Assembly (NCBI RefSeq): GCF_900444995.1
Contig: NZ_UAPQ01000001.1
Location: 62,001-126,000, forward strand
Length of the DNA: 64,000 bases
Origin: Actinomyces bovis
GTDB taxonomy: Bacteria > Actinomycetota > Actinomycetes > Actinomycetales > Actinomycetaceae
Direction of reading: 5' to 3'
Shown: piece after piece, positions 16,142-24,244 of the stretch
Numbering within the stretch: the stretch's first letter is position 1
Layout: every line of letters starts with the position of its first letter
Position numbers and translations under genes: made by a program
Notes under the pieces: generated by a model
What the model was told of the DNA's origin: nothing
The model's input: only the letters and a program-made list of their open reading frames with translations
The model's database searches: none

Positions 16142-17632
16142 ATGAGTGAAGCATCTAGCCAGGATCGGTTGAACCGGTCACTGCGCACCCGCCACCTGAA
16201 CATGATCGCCATTGGCGGCGCGATCGGCACCGGCCTGTTCGTCGCCTCTGGTGCCACCATCTCCACCGCCGGCCCCGGAGGCGCCGTCGTCGCCTATGCC
16301 GTCACCGGCCTTATGGTCTGGCTGATTATGCAGTCCCTGGGCGAGATGGCTGCCTTCCTGCCAGTGTCTGGTTCCTTTGGTGAGTACGGACGCCGCTTTG
16401 TATCCCCCTCCTTCGGCTTCGCGATGGGCTGGAACTACTGGTTCAACTGGGCCATCACCGTGGCCGCCGAGCTGGCAGCCGCTGCCCTGGTTATGAAGTA
16501 CTGGTTTCCCGACACACCTTCCTACATTTGGTCTGCGCTGTTCTTAGCCATCTTGTTCGGGATCAACGCTCTGTCCACCCGAGCCTACGGCGAGAGCGAA
16601 TTCTGGTTCGCCGCTATCAAGGTCATCACCGTGATCGTCTTCCTGCTCCTAGGCGTGGCCATGATCCTCGGCATCCTGGGCGACGCTCCCGGCACCGCGA
16701 ACTGGACTAACGGAGAGGCTCCCTTTAAGGGCGGCCTTGAAGGCATCTTCCTGGTCATCCTGGTGGCGGGCTACTCCTTCCAGGGCACCGAGCTAATCGG
16801 CGTGGCCGCGGGTGAAGCTGAGGACCCAGGCAAGAACATTCCCCGCGCTATCCGCACGATCTTCTGGCGCATCCTGCTGTTCTACATCGGCGCCATCATT
16901 GTGATCGGTTTCCTGATCCCCTACACCGACCCCAGCCTGCTCTCAGCTGCTGAGGAAAACAATATCTCCGTCAGTCCCTTCACCCTGGTCTTCAAGAAGG
17001 CCGGCATCCTGGCTGCCGCATCGTTGATGAACGCGGTGATCTTGACCTCTGTGCTCTCTGCTGGCACTTCTGGCCTGTACGCCTCCACCCGCATGCTCTT
17101 TGCCTTAGCTGAGAACGGTCACGCTCCAGCCTTCCTGACCAAGCTCTCCCAGCACCAGGTGCCCATGAACGCCCTGGTGGCGACGACGCTGGTTGGCTTG
17201 GCGGCCTTCATCACCTCCATCGTGGGTGATGGCCAGGCCTACAAGTTCTTGCTAACAGTCTCTGCGCTCGCTGGCTTTATCACTTGGATCGGCATCTCTT
17301 GGTCCCATTACAAGTTCCGCAAAGCCTTAGCAGCTCAGGGATTTAGCTTAGATATCTTGCCTTACCGGGCTAGCTTCTTCCCGGCCGGTGCGATTATCGC
17401 CTTGGTGGCTTGCGTCGCCATTGTGATCGGTCAGGCCTACGGCCCAATCAAGGAAGGGGCATCTATTGCGAAGCTGCTGCTGCCTTTCATCGGCATCCCG
17501 TTCTTCCTGGCGCTGTGGCTTGGCCACAAACTGATGACTGGTTCTAAGTCGATTAATCCGGCTGAGGCAGACCTGTCCTCTGACACACACCTCACGCTAA
17601 GCCGCGATGCCGCGTTAACCCCCGAGTCTTGA
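16142..17632 (+). CDS. lysP: Lysine-specific permease-like amino acid transporter
   Basis: 496 residues with about 12 membrane helices. The N-terminal HLNMIAIGGAIGTGLFVASG is the amino-acid-binding helix 1 motif of the APC superfamily AAT group. FQGTELIGVAAGEAEDPGKN, RAIRTIFWRILLFYIGA and NAVILTSVLSAGTSGLYAST match the E. coli lysine permease LysP closely, so lysine uptake by proton symport is the best guess; histidine or other permeases of the same group remain possible. The ATG at 16142 is preceded by AGGA; the longer in-frame extension upstream crosses the dnaE2 control region and is unlikely to be translated. Confidence 0.88.
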   Translation: MSEASSQDRLNRSLRTRHLNMIAIGGAIGTGLFVASGATISTAGPGGAVVAYAVTGLMVWLIMQSLGEMAAFLPVSGSFGEYGRRFVSPSFGFAMGWNYWFNWAITVAAELAAAALVMKYWFPDTPSYIWSALFLAILFGINALSTRAYGESEFWFAAIKVITVIVFLLLGVAMILGILGDAPGTANWTNGEAPFKGGLEGIFLVILVAGYSFQGTELIGVAAGEAEDPGKNIPRAIRTIFWRILLFYIGAIIVIGFLIPYTDPSLLSAAEENNISVSPFTLVFKKAGILAAASLMNAVILTSVLSAGTSGLYASTRMLFALAENGHAPAFLTKLSQHQVPMNALVATTLVGLAAFITSIVGDGQAYKFLLTVSALAGFITWIGISWSHYKFRKALAAQGFSLDILPYRASFFPAGAIIALVACVAIVIGQAYGPIKEGASIAKLLLPFIGIPFFLALWLGHKLMTGSKSINPAEADLSSDTHLTLSRDAALTPES

Positions 17633-17709
17633 CCACCCTCCACTAAAGCTCGTGGCTCGCTTCATTGCGACTTCTGAGCCGAACAGACAAGTCATAGATT
17701 GGATCATAC

Positions 17710-18567
17710 GTGCAACGCCGGAACTTTATGCTCCTGCTGGCTGCTGGCACGGCAGGAGCCCTTTCCGCCTGCGCTACCAGCACTCCCAACACAGTTACAG
17801 CGCCGCCTCTACCAAGTAATTCACCATCCCCGATCGCGCCGCCGTCACCCAGCCCGACAGCCTCTCCCACCCCCACCCGCAGCCCCTTGTGGCTACAGGA
17901 TGGTCCGCCACCACTGCCTGCACCACAGACACTTGATGGGGTGTTCACCGGTCTGCCAAAAGCAGTAGGTAACGCGGTGGCAATCACTGTGGACGATGGC
18001 GCTGACGCCTCGGTAGTAGATGCCTATTTGGACTTTGCTAAAGCCTCTGGGGTTCGGCTAACTTTCTTCGTAACGTCCTCATACCCGGGATGGGAAGCTT
18101 GTAAGGACAAGATGCGGCCACTGATTGAGTCTGGGCAGGTACAGCTTGGCAATCACACGGTCACACATGCAGGCCTGACCAGCTTGGGGGAGGCGGGGAT
18201 CATTAAAGAGCTTTCTGGCTGTGAGACTTTCCTAAACCAGACTTATGGCGTCACCGGCACCCCCTTTATCCGCCCACCCTACGGTTATCGGAACCGCCGG
18301 ACAGACTCGGTATGCGCCAAGCTTGGTTACACCGCTCCCACCATGTGGTACGGATCTTTTGGTGACTCTGGATTACTTACGGAAGAGGTGCTGCTAGGCG
18401 AGGCACGTAAGTGGCTCCTGGCCCAGCATGTGGTTATTGGGCACGCTAATTTTCCAACAGTGACGCACCTTTATGGGCAAATCATTGAAATCCTAAGGGA
18501 GCGTTCTCTGCAGACAGTGACCTTGGATGATGTGTTCTTCGGTCCTGGCCATAGCCGACAGGTTTGA
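17710..18567 (+). CDS. Polysaccharide deacetylase (NodB domain) lipoprotein
   Basis: 285 residues from GTG. The N-terminus is a lipoprotein signal peptide with lipobox LSAC (Cys at residue 21), followed by a long Pro/Ser/Thr-rich spacer (about 25-65). The NodB homology domain follows: ITVDDGAD supplies the catalytic Asp and metal Asp, HTVTH the two metal His residues, and RPPYGYRN motif 3. Such enzymes remove acetyl groups from peptidoglycan or other glycans outside the membrane. The first motif has VDDGA where TFDDGP is usual. The lipid anchor and spacer fit a surface enzyme reaching into the wall. Confidence 0.87.
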   Translation: MQRRNFMLLLAAGTAGALSACATSTPNTVTAPPLPSNSPSPIAPPSPSPTASPTPTRSPLWLQDGPPPLPAPQTLDGVFTGLPKAVGNAVAITVDDGADASVVDAYLDFAKASGVRLTFFVTSSYPGWEACKDKMRPLIESGQVQLGNHTVTHAGLTSLGEAGIIKELSGCETFLNQTYGVTGTPFIRPPYGYRNRRTDSVCAKLGYTAPTMWYGSFGDSGLLTEEVLLGEARKWLLAQHVVIGHANFPTVTHLYGQIIEILRERSLQTVTLDDVFFGPGHSRQV

Positions 18568-18590
18568 AGAATGCCCGCAGGCCTGCACTG

Positions 18591-19391
18591 TCACCGGGGC
18601 GTATGCCCGCCAGGGGCTTGGATCCCTAGGTGTGCCAGCAGCAGATAGGCCAGCAGGGCCAGCCCCCAAGAACTAAAGGAACCGATTAGGAACTCCTCCG
18701 CCTTGGCACCAGCCTGAGGGCGACGCGCACCGGCCGTGGGAGAGCTTGGTGGCGCAGCCTTGGGGACATCCGCGCTGATCTCCGGGAAGCGGATCACGCC
18801 TTTGGCGGCAACCACCGCAGCAATCGCGGCTGGGGCGGCGCTGAAAGCCAGCACTAACACCAGCAACCGCTCAAGGGTGCCGATCCAACGCCCACCACCA
18901 AGTAGCGCCCCAACTGGTTCTCGTCGCAAGGCCCCAGCCCCCTCAAGGTCAGCTGGGCGCACTAGCCGCAGCAGTGCGGCGACGACGTCGTTGGCCGGGT
19001 CTGTCAGCAGCAGCCCCACACCCACCAAAGCGCAGCCAGCAACAGCTCGCGAGGCGCTGCCCTGCTCCCCGAATGCCAGCACCGCCGCGAAGCCCACAAG
19101 GGCCAGCGCCCGCCAAAGTGCCGCCTTAGCCCGCCCCTCTGCACCAGCTCGGCCACAGAGCAAACCCCATACGATCCATACCAGGGGTGCCAGGAGTACC
19201 AGCACCAACCACAGGCTCAAGGCCAAATGCAAAGTCCTCAGTGCCACCAGCAGCCCAAAGAGCGAAGTGAGCACCGCGACCGTGAGACCGAGCCGCCGCC
19301 GTAGCTGCGCGCTTCGCCAGTGAAACAACTCACTGAGCAGCCTGGGCAAGGTAGCCACGACCCCTACCAACAACAGCAGTAGTCCACTCAT
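18591..19391 (-). CDS. Membrane protein, DUF3307-like partner of SatD
   Basis: 266 residues with several hydrophobic helices: three or four in the first 120 residues, one around GTLERLLVLVLAFSAAP, and one near the C-terminus. The combination of a RxIGxLERLL segment, VVAAKGVIRFPEI and EEFLIGSFSSWGLALL resembles DUF3307-type membrane proteins that are often encoded beside SatD-family genes; this assignment rests on remembered family patterns. Its ATG overlaps the stop of the satD-like gene by 4 bp, so the two form one translationally coupled unit. Function unknown. Confidence 0.6.
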   Translation of the reverse strand: MSGLLLLLVGVVATLPRLLSELFHWRSAQLRRRLGLTVAVLTSLFGLLVALRTLHLALSLWLVLVLLAPLVWIVWGLLCGRAGAEGRAKAALWRALALVGFAAVLAFGEQGSASRAVAGCALVGVGLLLTDPANDVVAALLRLVRPADLEGAGALRREPVGALLGGGRWIGTLERLLVLVLAFSAAPAAIAAVVAAKGVIRFPEISADVPKAAPPSSPTAGARRPQAGAKAEEFLIGSFSSWGLALLAYLLLAHLGIQAPGGHTPR

Positions 19392-20095
19392 TGGGCTCTC
19401 CTTCGCTTGCGACGGCTAAGCAAACTCACGGATCCATCTGACTCAATTTCCGCCAGCTGGCTTTGCGCCTCCAACAGGCCAGCAGCACTCCCCCGCACCA
19501 GGTCAGAAACGGCCGCCTGCGTAACCCCCTCGCGGTGGGCTGCCTCCGCCTGGGTGGCCCCCATCAATAGGTGGGCCACCAGACGGCGGGGCCTGTTGGC
19601 CATGCGCTCCACCGCCTGATCCCGCAACACCAGGAAGGCGTTGACCAGTGACTCACTAGGTAGGGATGGTGTGCCCCCCTCCCTTTCTGGCGGTGAAGCC
19701 ATACGGAAGCGGGTACGCACGAAACCTAGACCGGCATCCTGAGCTGCATGCGCAGCATTGATCGCCTCCCTGGCAGCCCACCAGGCCGAGCCGTCTTGAA
19801 TGGCGCCAGCATCGTCATTGCCCACCTTGCGAGCTTGCCCAGCCCCGATGCCGAAGCGCAGTGCCAGGCCTTCAGGGAGCAGCAGGTTTGTGCGCAAGGT
19901 GAGAGTGAGTGCAGTCTCCAGGCTGGTGGCGAGAGCCTGAAATTCGTCACCGACTGTGGGGTACGGCGCCTGCGCCAGCTTGAGGTCGGCGGCAGCCCGT
20001 TGGAAGGCGCTCTCAAACTCTTGCTGGGCCACTGCCCGATCTGGGAGCGTGCGCGAGGAGATAATGTCTGCGATCACGGCGTACAACAAAGCCAT
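19388..20095 (-). CDS. SatD-family protein with C-terminal helix-turn-helix
   Basis: 235 residues from ATG 20095. The N-terminus (YAVIADIISSRTLPDR) and TVGDEFQAL followed by LRFGIGAG are the conserved blocks of SatD-family proteins (SAT operon of streptococci, widespread in actinobacteria). The core resembles a nucleotide-cyclase-like fold with weakly kept acidic residues (ADI, GDEF), but catalytic activity is not shown. Around residues 180-200, TQAEAAHREGVTQAAVSDLV reads as a helix-turn-helix, so it could bind DNA. The promoter region contains two matching palindromes (see the operator entries), which makes autoregulation attractive. A longer frame starting at 20134 would cross the -10 box and operator and is rejected. 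Confidence 0.72.
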   Translation of the reverse strand: MALLYAVIADIISSRTLPDRAVAQQEFESAFQRAAADLKLAQAPYPTVGDEFQALATSLETALTLTLRTNLLLPEGLALRFGIGAGQARKVGNDDAGAIQDGSAWWAAREAINAAHAAQDAGLGFVRTRFRMASPPEREGGTPSLPSESLVNAFLVLRDQAVERMANRPRRLVAHLLMGATQAEAAHREGVTQAAVSDLVRGSAAGLLEAQSQLAEIESDGSVSLLSRRKRRRAQ

Positions 20096-20102
20096 ACTTA
20101 AG

Positions 20103-20130
20103 TTTATAACTTGTATTCCTCTGAATACAA
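20103..20130 (-). promoter_or_regulatory. Predicted satD promoter
   Basis: On the minus strand TTGTAT (-35, 20125-20130), a 16-nt spacer and TATAAA (-10, 20103-20108), which ends 7 nt before ATG 20095; leaderless arrangement. The first palindromic operator covers the -35 box and spacer. Confidence 0.6.
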
Positions 20131-20131
20131 G
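20110..20131. promoter_or_regulatory. Palindromic operator 1 (CTTGTA-N10-TACAAG)
   Basis: CTTGTATTC and GAATACAAG form a perfect 9-bp inverted repeat around CTCT. It lies over the spacer and -35 region of the predicted satD promoter, where a bound repressor would block RNA polymerase. Confidence 0.75.
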
Positions 20132-20170
20132 CATTTCACTTTAGTGCCTCTCTTGAGTACAAGCTCATAC

Positions 20171-20192
20171 CTTGTACTAGCAGAGATACAAG
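20171..20192. promoter_or_regulatory. Palindromic operator 2 (CTTGTA-N10-TACAAG)
   Basis: Same 22-bp half-site layout as operator 1, 61 bp away and on the PAP2 side. An extra TACAAG half-site (20158-20163) sits between them, and GTACAAG/CTTGTAC also form a 7-7-7 inverted repeat at 20157-20177. A T and CAGGCT follow the site, echoing the T and TATAAA that follow operator 1 on the other strand. Confidence 0.7.
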
Positions 20193-20220
20193 TCAGGCTC
20201 TTATCTCCTAGCCTGTAGGC

Positions 20221-21012
20221 GTGTCAGTCAGTCAACAGTCTTCCAACCCGCAGCTTCACACCCGCCAGTCCGGCAGTTCGGACGCCACGTCTGAGCACAA
20301 ACCTACGGAGCCTCCCCTTATGCCACCAGCACCCTCGCGCTCCACCTGGACAACATTCGCCTGGCCCCTAGCACTTGGGGCGCTTATCTTCCTAGCTCTC
20401 TCACTAACCCTGCACCTAGCCCCTGCCAACATCGGCAACTTTGACCAGGAGCTAACTCGCACCGCGCTCTCCTGGCGCCACCCAGGTATCACCCCATTGG
20501 TAAGCGCCCTGACAACTCTGGGCTCCCCCTTAGGCATGACACTGCTCACCTGTTTGACCTCCGCCTACTTGGCCATAAGAAGCAGCTGGCGGCCAGCGGC
20601 CTTCACCTTGTGCACCATGCTCGGAGTCGCCCTGCTGTCCGCCGGATTCAAGCTGTTCTTTGCTCGGCCCCGCCCGCCACTGGCAGACCTGCTGGGTTCT
20701 CCTGAAAGCAACTACTCCTTCCCCTCGGGGCACTCCCTGGGCACCGCCGCCTTTGCCACAATCCTGATCTGCCTAGCAGTGCTAGCCCCGCTCTCCGCAC
20801 GCTACAAGGCTGCAGCGATCATCTGTTCTGCCGCGCTAGCACTAGGCGTAGGCCTATCCCGCGTGTACCTGGGCTACCACTGGCCCACAGACGTACTAGC
20901 AGGATGGTCCTTGGGGGTGACCTGGCCTTGCCTGGTACTGCTGGTGGCACTGTTCTGGCGGCAGCGCCAGACTGCCAGCAAACCACCCCAGCTTTCTTCC
21001 GCTCAGTTATAG
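20221..21012 (+). CDS. PAP2-family membrane phosphatase
   Basis: 263 residues with six predicted membrane helices after a hydrophilic N-terminus of about 45 residues. The three phosphatase motifs are complete: KLFFARPRP, PSGH (within SFPSGHSLGT) and SRVYLGYHWPTD. The family hydrolyses lipid phosphates such as undecaprenyl pyrophosphate or phosphatidic acid on the outer face of the membrane. The annotated GTG has no good Shine-Dalgarno sequence; an ATG at codon 34 with GGAG further upstream is an alternative. Its 3' end overlaps the end of imuB by 10 bp tail to tail. The upstream region holds the paired palindromic operators shared with satD. Confidence 0.85.
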   Translation: MSVSQQSSNPQLHTRQSGSSDATSEHKPTEPPLMPPAPSRSTWTTFAWPLALGALIFLALSLTLHLAPANIGNFDQELTRTALSWRHPGITPLVSALTTLGSPLGMTLLTCLTSAYLAIRSSWRPAAFTLCTMLGVALLSAGFKLFFARPRPPLADLLGSPESNYSFPSGHSLGTAAFATILICLAVLAPLSARYKAAAIICSAALALGVGLSRVYLGYHWPTDVLAGWSLGVTWPCLVLLVALFWRQRQTASKPPQLSSAQL

Positions 21013-22655
21013 CAGCCCTCCAGCCACCACCTCCCTGCTCGCACTAGCAGCAGGCTCTCTCCGCTGCGTGTGACCACTTGCAGGTAGGCACGCCGACGCC
21101 CGCCGCTAGGACGCCACCAGGCCTCAGCCACCGGCCAAGGCCCTGCCCAGAGACTAACCTCCTGCTCACCAGCGTAGGGTCCCGCCTTAATCCGCAGAAC
21201 TTTGGGTATGCCATCCAGCCTCCCGTGGGCATCTACCCCCAGGTCACGCCCAGCAGCATCCACAAAGTGAGCTGGAGCCGGGACAGACAGGACAACAGCG
21301 GGAGACGGCGCTGGCAGGGCGCCACGCCAGCTCTGAGGCAGCTGAGTCACTTTACTCGGCGGCTGCGCCCCCATTAATTCCTCCCCCCAGGGAAGCAGGT
21401 GCACGCGCCCGCGCGGGTCCCAGCCCTCCACCACCACCGGCCGAAGAACCGACCCCACCCCCAGCAAAGACTCCACTCTCTCTACGGCTCGACTGGCACG
21501 CTGACGTCCATGCGCCCCTGAGCGCGACCACAATCCGCGCTGCTCCGCCCCAGCCGGATACAGGTCCAAAGCGACGAGACGCAGATGCACCAGCGCGGAG
21601 GCCGGCCCTTCTCCCCCGCCCGCCAGCCAGCCCTCCAGTTGCCAGCGGACCCGATCGGTTACATCCGACGGCGTCGGCATGCCCTCCAAGACCCAGCTGC
21701 GGCTGCGCTCTGCACCGTTTTCACACACCGCTTGCACCTGCAGACGTCTAGCAGCCAAACCCCGCTTGAGCAGCAACTCGCACAGAGACTCCGCCAGAGA
21801 TCTGGCTGCAAAGGCTGCCCGGTCTGAACGCTCCACTGGTGGATCCAGTTCACAGTCAACCTGCAAGTCGGAGTCTGGGCGCCGCTGAGACGAAGAGCGC
21901 ACTTCCTTGCCGGAGGCGAGTGAATGCAACAACAAGCCAATTGGACCAAAACGCGCCGCCACATCCCGCCCCGGCAATACCGCCAAGTCACCAAGCAGGC
22001 GTAAACCTAAGCGAGAGAAGGTCTCTATCAGCGTCTTAGCTTCCTGGCGCACCCGCCTAGTGGTCAGGGCTGCCAGCAAACTGCTCATGGGCCAAGGAGC
22101 TAGGAAATCAGCTACCTCCCCGGCTGGCACAAGCACCCCACGTCTGGCCGCCAGCACCGCCCCCAGCAAAGACTCAGCTACCCCTACCTGTCCCTCCACC
22201 CCCGTGCGTTCAGTAACTATCTCAGTTATGCGGGCAGCTAATTGTGCTTCTCCGCCAGCCCAGCGGGCAGGTCCTCTAGCTCCCGCCAGTGCCAGGCCGG
22301 GGCGGGCGACTATCGGGTCTGCCACCAGCTCCTCTAGGGCCTCCAACACGGGTTCAAAGGCGCGCGCCTCACGCTCTGGCTGAGGCGGCAGCACCACTAG
22401 CTCTGGGCACAGACTGCGTGCCAGGCGCAGTCGCATACCAGCGGTCACTCCCGCAGCCCGGGCTGGAGCCGAGGCGGCCACCACCCCTGCCCCACCAAGC
22501 ACCGCAACCGCCTGGACCGCCGGATTCAAGTTCTTAGCCCCAACGCCGCCTGCAGAGGTCTGCAGGGAAGGAGTTGCTAAAGAGACGACGGGCCAATCTG
22601 GCACCCACAAGGCCAGGAGCCGGGATGTAGGCGCTGCCGCAGCTGCAGAACTCAT
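21003..22655 (-). CDS. imuB: ImuB, Y-family polymerase-like mutasome scaffold
   Basis: 550 residues. The N-terminal half has the Y-family polymerase layout (ALWVPDWPVV at the start, later AAGVTAGMRLRLARSLCPEL and GVAESLLGAVLAA) but lacks the catalytic acidic triad, as known for ImuB, which is an inactive polymerase homologue that bridges ImuA', DnaE2 and the sliding clamp during SOS mutagenesis. The C-terminal third carries the family's conserved WxGP-like pieces (SLWAGPWPVAEAWW). The ATG overlaps the stop of imuA' (ATGA), giving a coupled pair under one LexA box. Confidence 0.9.
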   Translation of the reverse strand: MSSAAAAAPTSRLLALWVPDWPVVSLATPSLQTSAGGVGAKNLNPAVQAVAVLGGAGVVAASAPARAAGVTAGMRLRLARSLCPELVVLPPQPEREARAFEPVLEALEELVADPIVARPGLALAGARGPARWAGGEAQLAARITEIVTERTGVEGQVGVAESLLGAVLAARRGVLVPAGEVADFLAPWPMSSLLAALTTRRVRQEAKTLIETFSRLGLRLLGDLAVLPGRDVAARFGPIGLLLHSLASGKEVRSSSQRRPDSDLQVDCELDPPVERSDRAAFAARSLAESLCELLLKRGLAARRLQVQAVCENGAERSRSWVLEGMPTPSDVTDRVRWQLEGWLAGGGEGPASALVHLRLVALDLYPAGAEQRGLWSRSGAHGRQRASRAVERVESLLGVGSVLRPVVVEGWDPRGRVHLLPWGEELMGAQPPSKVTQLPQSWRGALPAPSPAVVLSVPAPAHFVDAAGRDLGVDAHGRLDGIPKVLRIKAGPYAGEQEVSLWAGPWPVAEAWWRPSGGRRRAYLQVVTRSGESLLLVRAGRWWLEGCYN

Positions 22656-23467
22656 ACAACCACCCGTATATCGCCCGGCCGCACAGGCCTGTGGGCCCGC
22701 GAGCGCGCCTCCCCCGCTTCACCCCAGCGGGCTCCTGTGGCTCCCACGCTCAGGTTTAGGTGTGTACCTGGGCGGGTTGGGTCTTGCAGGCTCCAGGTCA
22801 GGCAGTCCAGGTAGCCCGTCTCTAGCTCATGGGCAGTTGGGGCGGTGAGTAGTTCCGCAGTCCCCGCCGTCAGACTCCTGAAGGGCACCACCACCGCAGT
22901 TCCCTGCTCTGCTTGTGGACTAGCGGTCAAAGAGCGGGCGCCTTCCCAAGGGCTGTCGGTGAGGAGTCGAACTTCTCGCTCACGCACTCGGGCCAGCAGG
23001 GAACGGCGGTCTCGCGCTCGCAGGCGTGAGGCAGCGGAGGCGGTGACCAGCACTACATCTACGCCGTCGAGCAGTGCCCCTAGAACCGGCAGCAGTTGTA
23101 CTCCGGTGCGTTCACCTGCAGGGATGTAGAGCACTCGTTTTAGGTCCAGCCCTAGTTCTGCGGCGGCACACCAACCTAGGTCCTCACCGCCCAGGACTGC
23201 ACACCAGCCTTCTCCTTGAGCCTTGGCGGCTAGCGCTAGTAGCACAGTGGTGGAGCCGATTACCTGGGTTACTCCCACAGGTATTTGCGCCAGTTTGGTG
23301 CCGTCAGCAGCGCCGTCTCCGGGCAGAGGTTCTGACAGGTTGCGCTCCTGCATGGAGCGCAGGCCAGCATGCTCTTCCGCGTGTGCCAGGGCGGCTCGGG
23401 CGAGCGTGAGTCGGTTGGTGGCACCAACTGTTGCCTCCAAGCTCCCAGAGGTGATGCCCCTAGCCAT
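22652..23467 (-). CDS. imuA': ImuA' (SOS mutagenesis accessory protein)
   Basis: 271 residues from ATG 23467. It shows a degenerate RecA-like core: an ATP-site-like segment (GVTQVIGSTTVLLALAAKAQ), AVLGGEDLGWCAAAELGLDL and a C-terminal ending PVRPGDIRVVV. Position immediately upstream of and overlapping imuB, together with a perfect LexA box 22 bp ahead, supports ImuA', the accessory protein that works with ImuB and DnaE2. The upstream in-frame start at 23557 would include the LexA box and is rejected; GAGAGGG precedes the chosen ATG. Confidence 0.85.
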   Translation of the reverse strand: MARGITSGSLEATVGATNRLTLARAALAHAEEHAGLRSMQERNLSEPLPGDGAADGTKLAQIPVGVTQVIGSTTVLLALAAKAQGEGWCAVLGGEDLGWCAAAELGLDLKRVLYIPAGERTGVQLLPVLGALLDGVDVVLVTASAASRLRARDRRSLLARVREREVRLLTDSPWEGARSLTASPQAEQGTAVVVPFRSLTAGTAELLTAPTAHELETGYLDCLTWSLQDPTRPGTHLNLSVGATGARWGEAGEARSRAHRPVRPGDIRVVV

Positions 23468-23488
23468 GTTGAGCCCTCTCAACCCGCG

Positions 23489-23504
23489 TCGAACATTTGT
23501 TCGA
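23489..23504 (-). promoter_or_regulatory. Perfect LexA (SOS) box upstream of imuA'-imuB
   Basis: TCGAACATTTGTTCGA is a complete TCGAAC-N4-GTTCGA palindrome, the LexA site of actinobacteria, ending 22 bp before the imuA' start. Confidence 0.93.
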
Positions 23505-23668
23505 TAAGCGTAGCGTTGCCCTCTGACACCTCCAAGTGCAAACTCAGTAACTCGCACTCGCCGCTGTTAGCTGTACTGCGGTTTACGCAGCTGACACGCA
23601 TAGTCACCGAGGCTTTGTCACGTCTACAGTTGAGTCGTTACCCAGTTCGAGGACTTCTGGAGGTCACT

Positions 23669-24244
23669 GTGCCCAAGCTGAGTCGCCCACGTTCACCCTT
23701 CCCCTACGACCTCCTGCCCGCCCTGCCAACTTTTACTCTGAGTTCCACTGACCTACGTGAGAGCGAACGTGTAGCCGACTGCTTCACCGCCCTGCATGAG
23801 AACATCTCTCCTGCGCTCAGTTGGAGCGGCTTCCCGGAGGAAACGCGCTCCTTTGTGGTCTCCTGCATTGACCCGGATGCCCCTACGCCATCGGGCTGGT
23901 GGCACTGGACCATAGTCGACCTAGACGCCTCCATCACCTCTTTGGCACAAGGCGCGGGGGAAAGTGACCTGATGCTGGAGGGGGCGGCTTTCCATGTGCG
24001 CAATGACTCCGGCGCACACGGCTGGTCCGGCCCCTACCCACCCACTGACGACGGCGACCACCGTTACGTCTTTGCGGTGCACGCCCTGGATGTGGAGACT
24101 TTGGGACTTGATGACGAGGCCAACCCCGGGACGGTGGCTTTCCACGTCTCGATGCACGCGCTCGCCCGAGCCCTGCTGACAGTGACCTACTCGGTTAGCA
24201 GCTCTCAGGGCGCCGAGGTAACTGCCTTGGAGCCGCTACGGTGA
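23669..24244 (+). CDS. YbhB/YbcL-family (PEBP, Raf kinase inhibitor-like) protein
   Basis: 191 residues from GTG 23669, chosen because GGAGG lies just upstream and the longer frame lacks similarity and covers the LexA box. The PEBP signatures are present: ENISPALSWSGFPEETRS, then CIDPDAPTPSGWWHW (DPDAP motif) and SGPYPPTDDGDHRYVF, which form the anion-binding pocket. Bacterial members are soluble cytosolic or periplasmic proteins of unclear role; no signal peptide is seen here. Its stop overlaps the SDR start (GTGA), so both are probably made from one message. Confidence 0.87.
   Translation: MPKLSRPRSPFPYDLLPALPTFTLSSTDLRESERVADCFTALHENISPALSWSGFPEETRSFVVSCIDPDAPTPSGWWHWTIVDLDASITSLAQGAGESDLMLEGAAFHVRNDSGAHGWSGPYPPTDDGDHRYVFAVHALDVETLGLDDEANPGTVAFHVSMHALARALLTVTYSVSSSQGAEVTALEPLR

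Noticed and set aside
23369-23668. Long 5' extension of the PEBP-family gene
   Set aside because: It spans the LexA box and the imuA' start on the other strand, and lacks PEBP similarity; GTG 23669 has GGAGG upstream.
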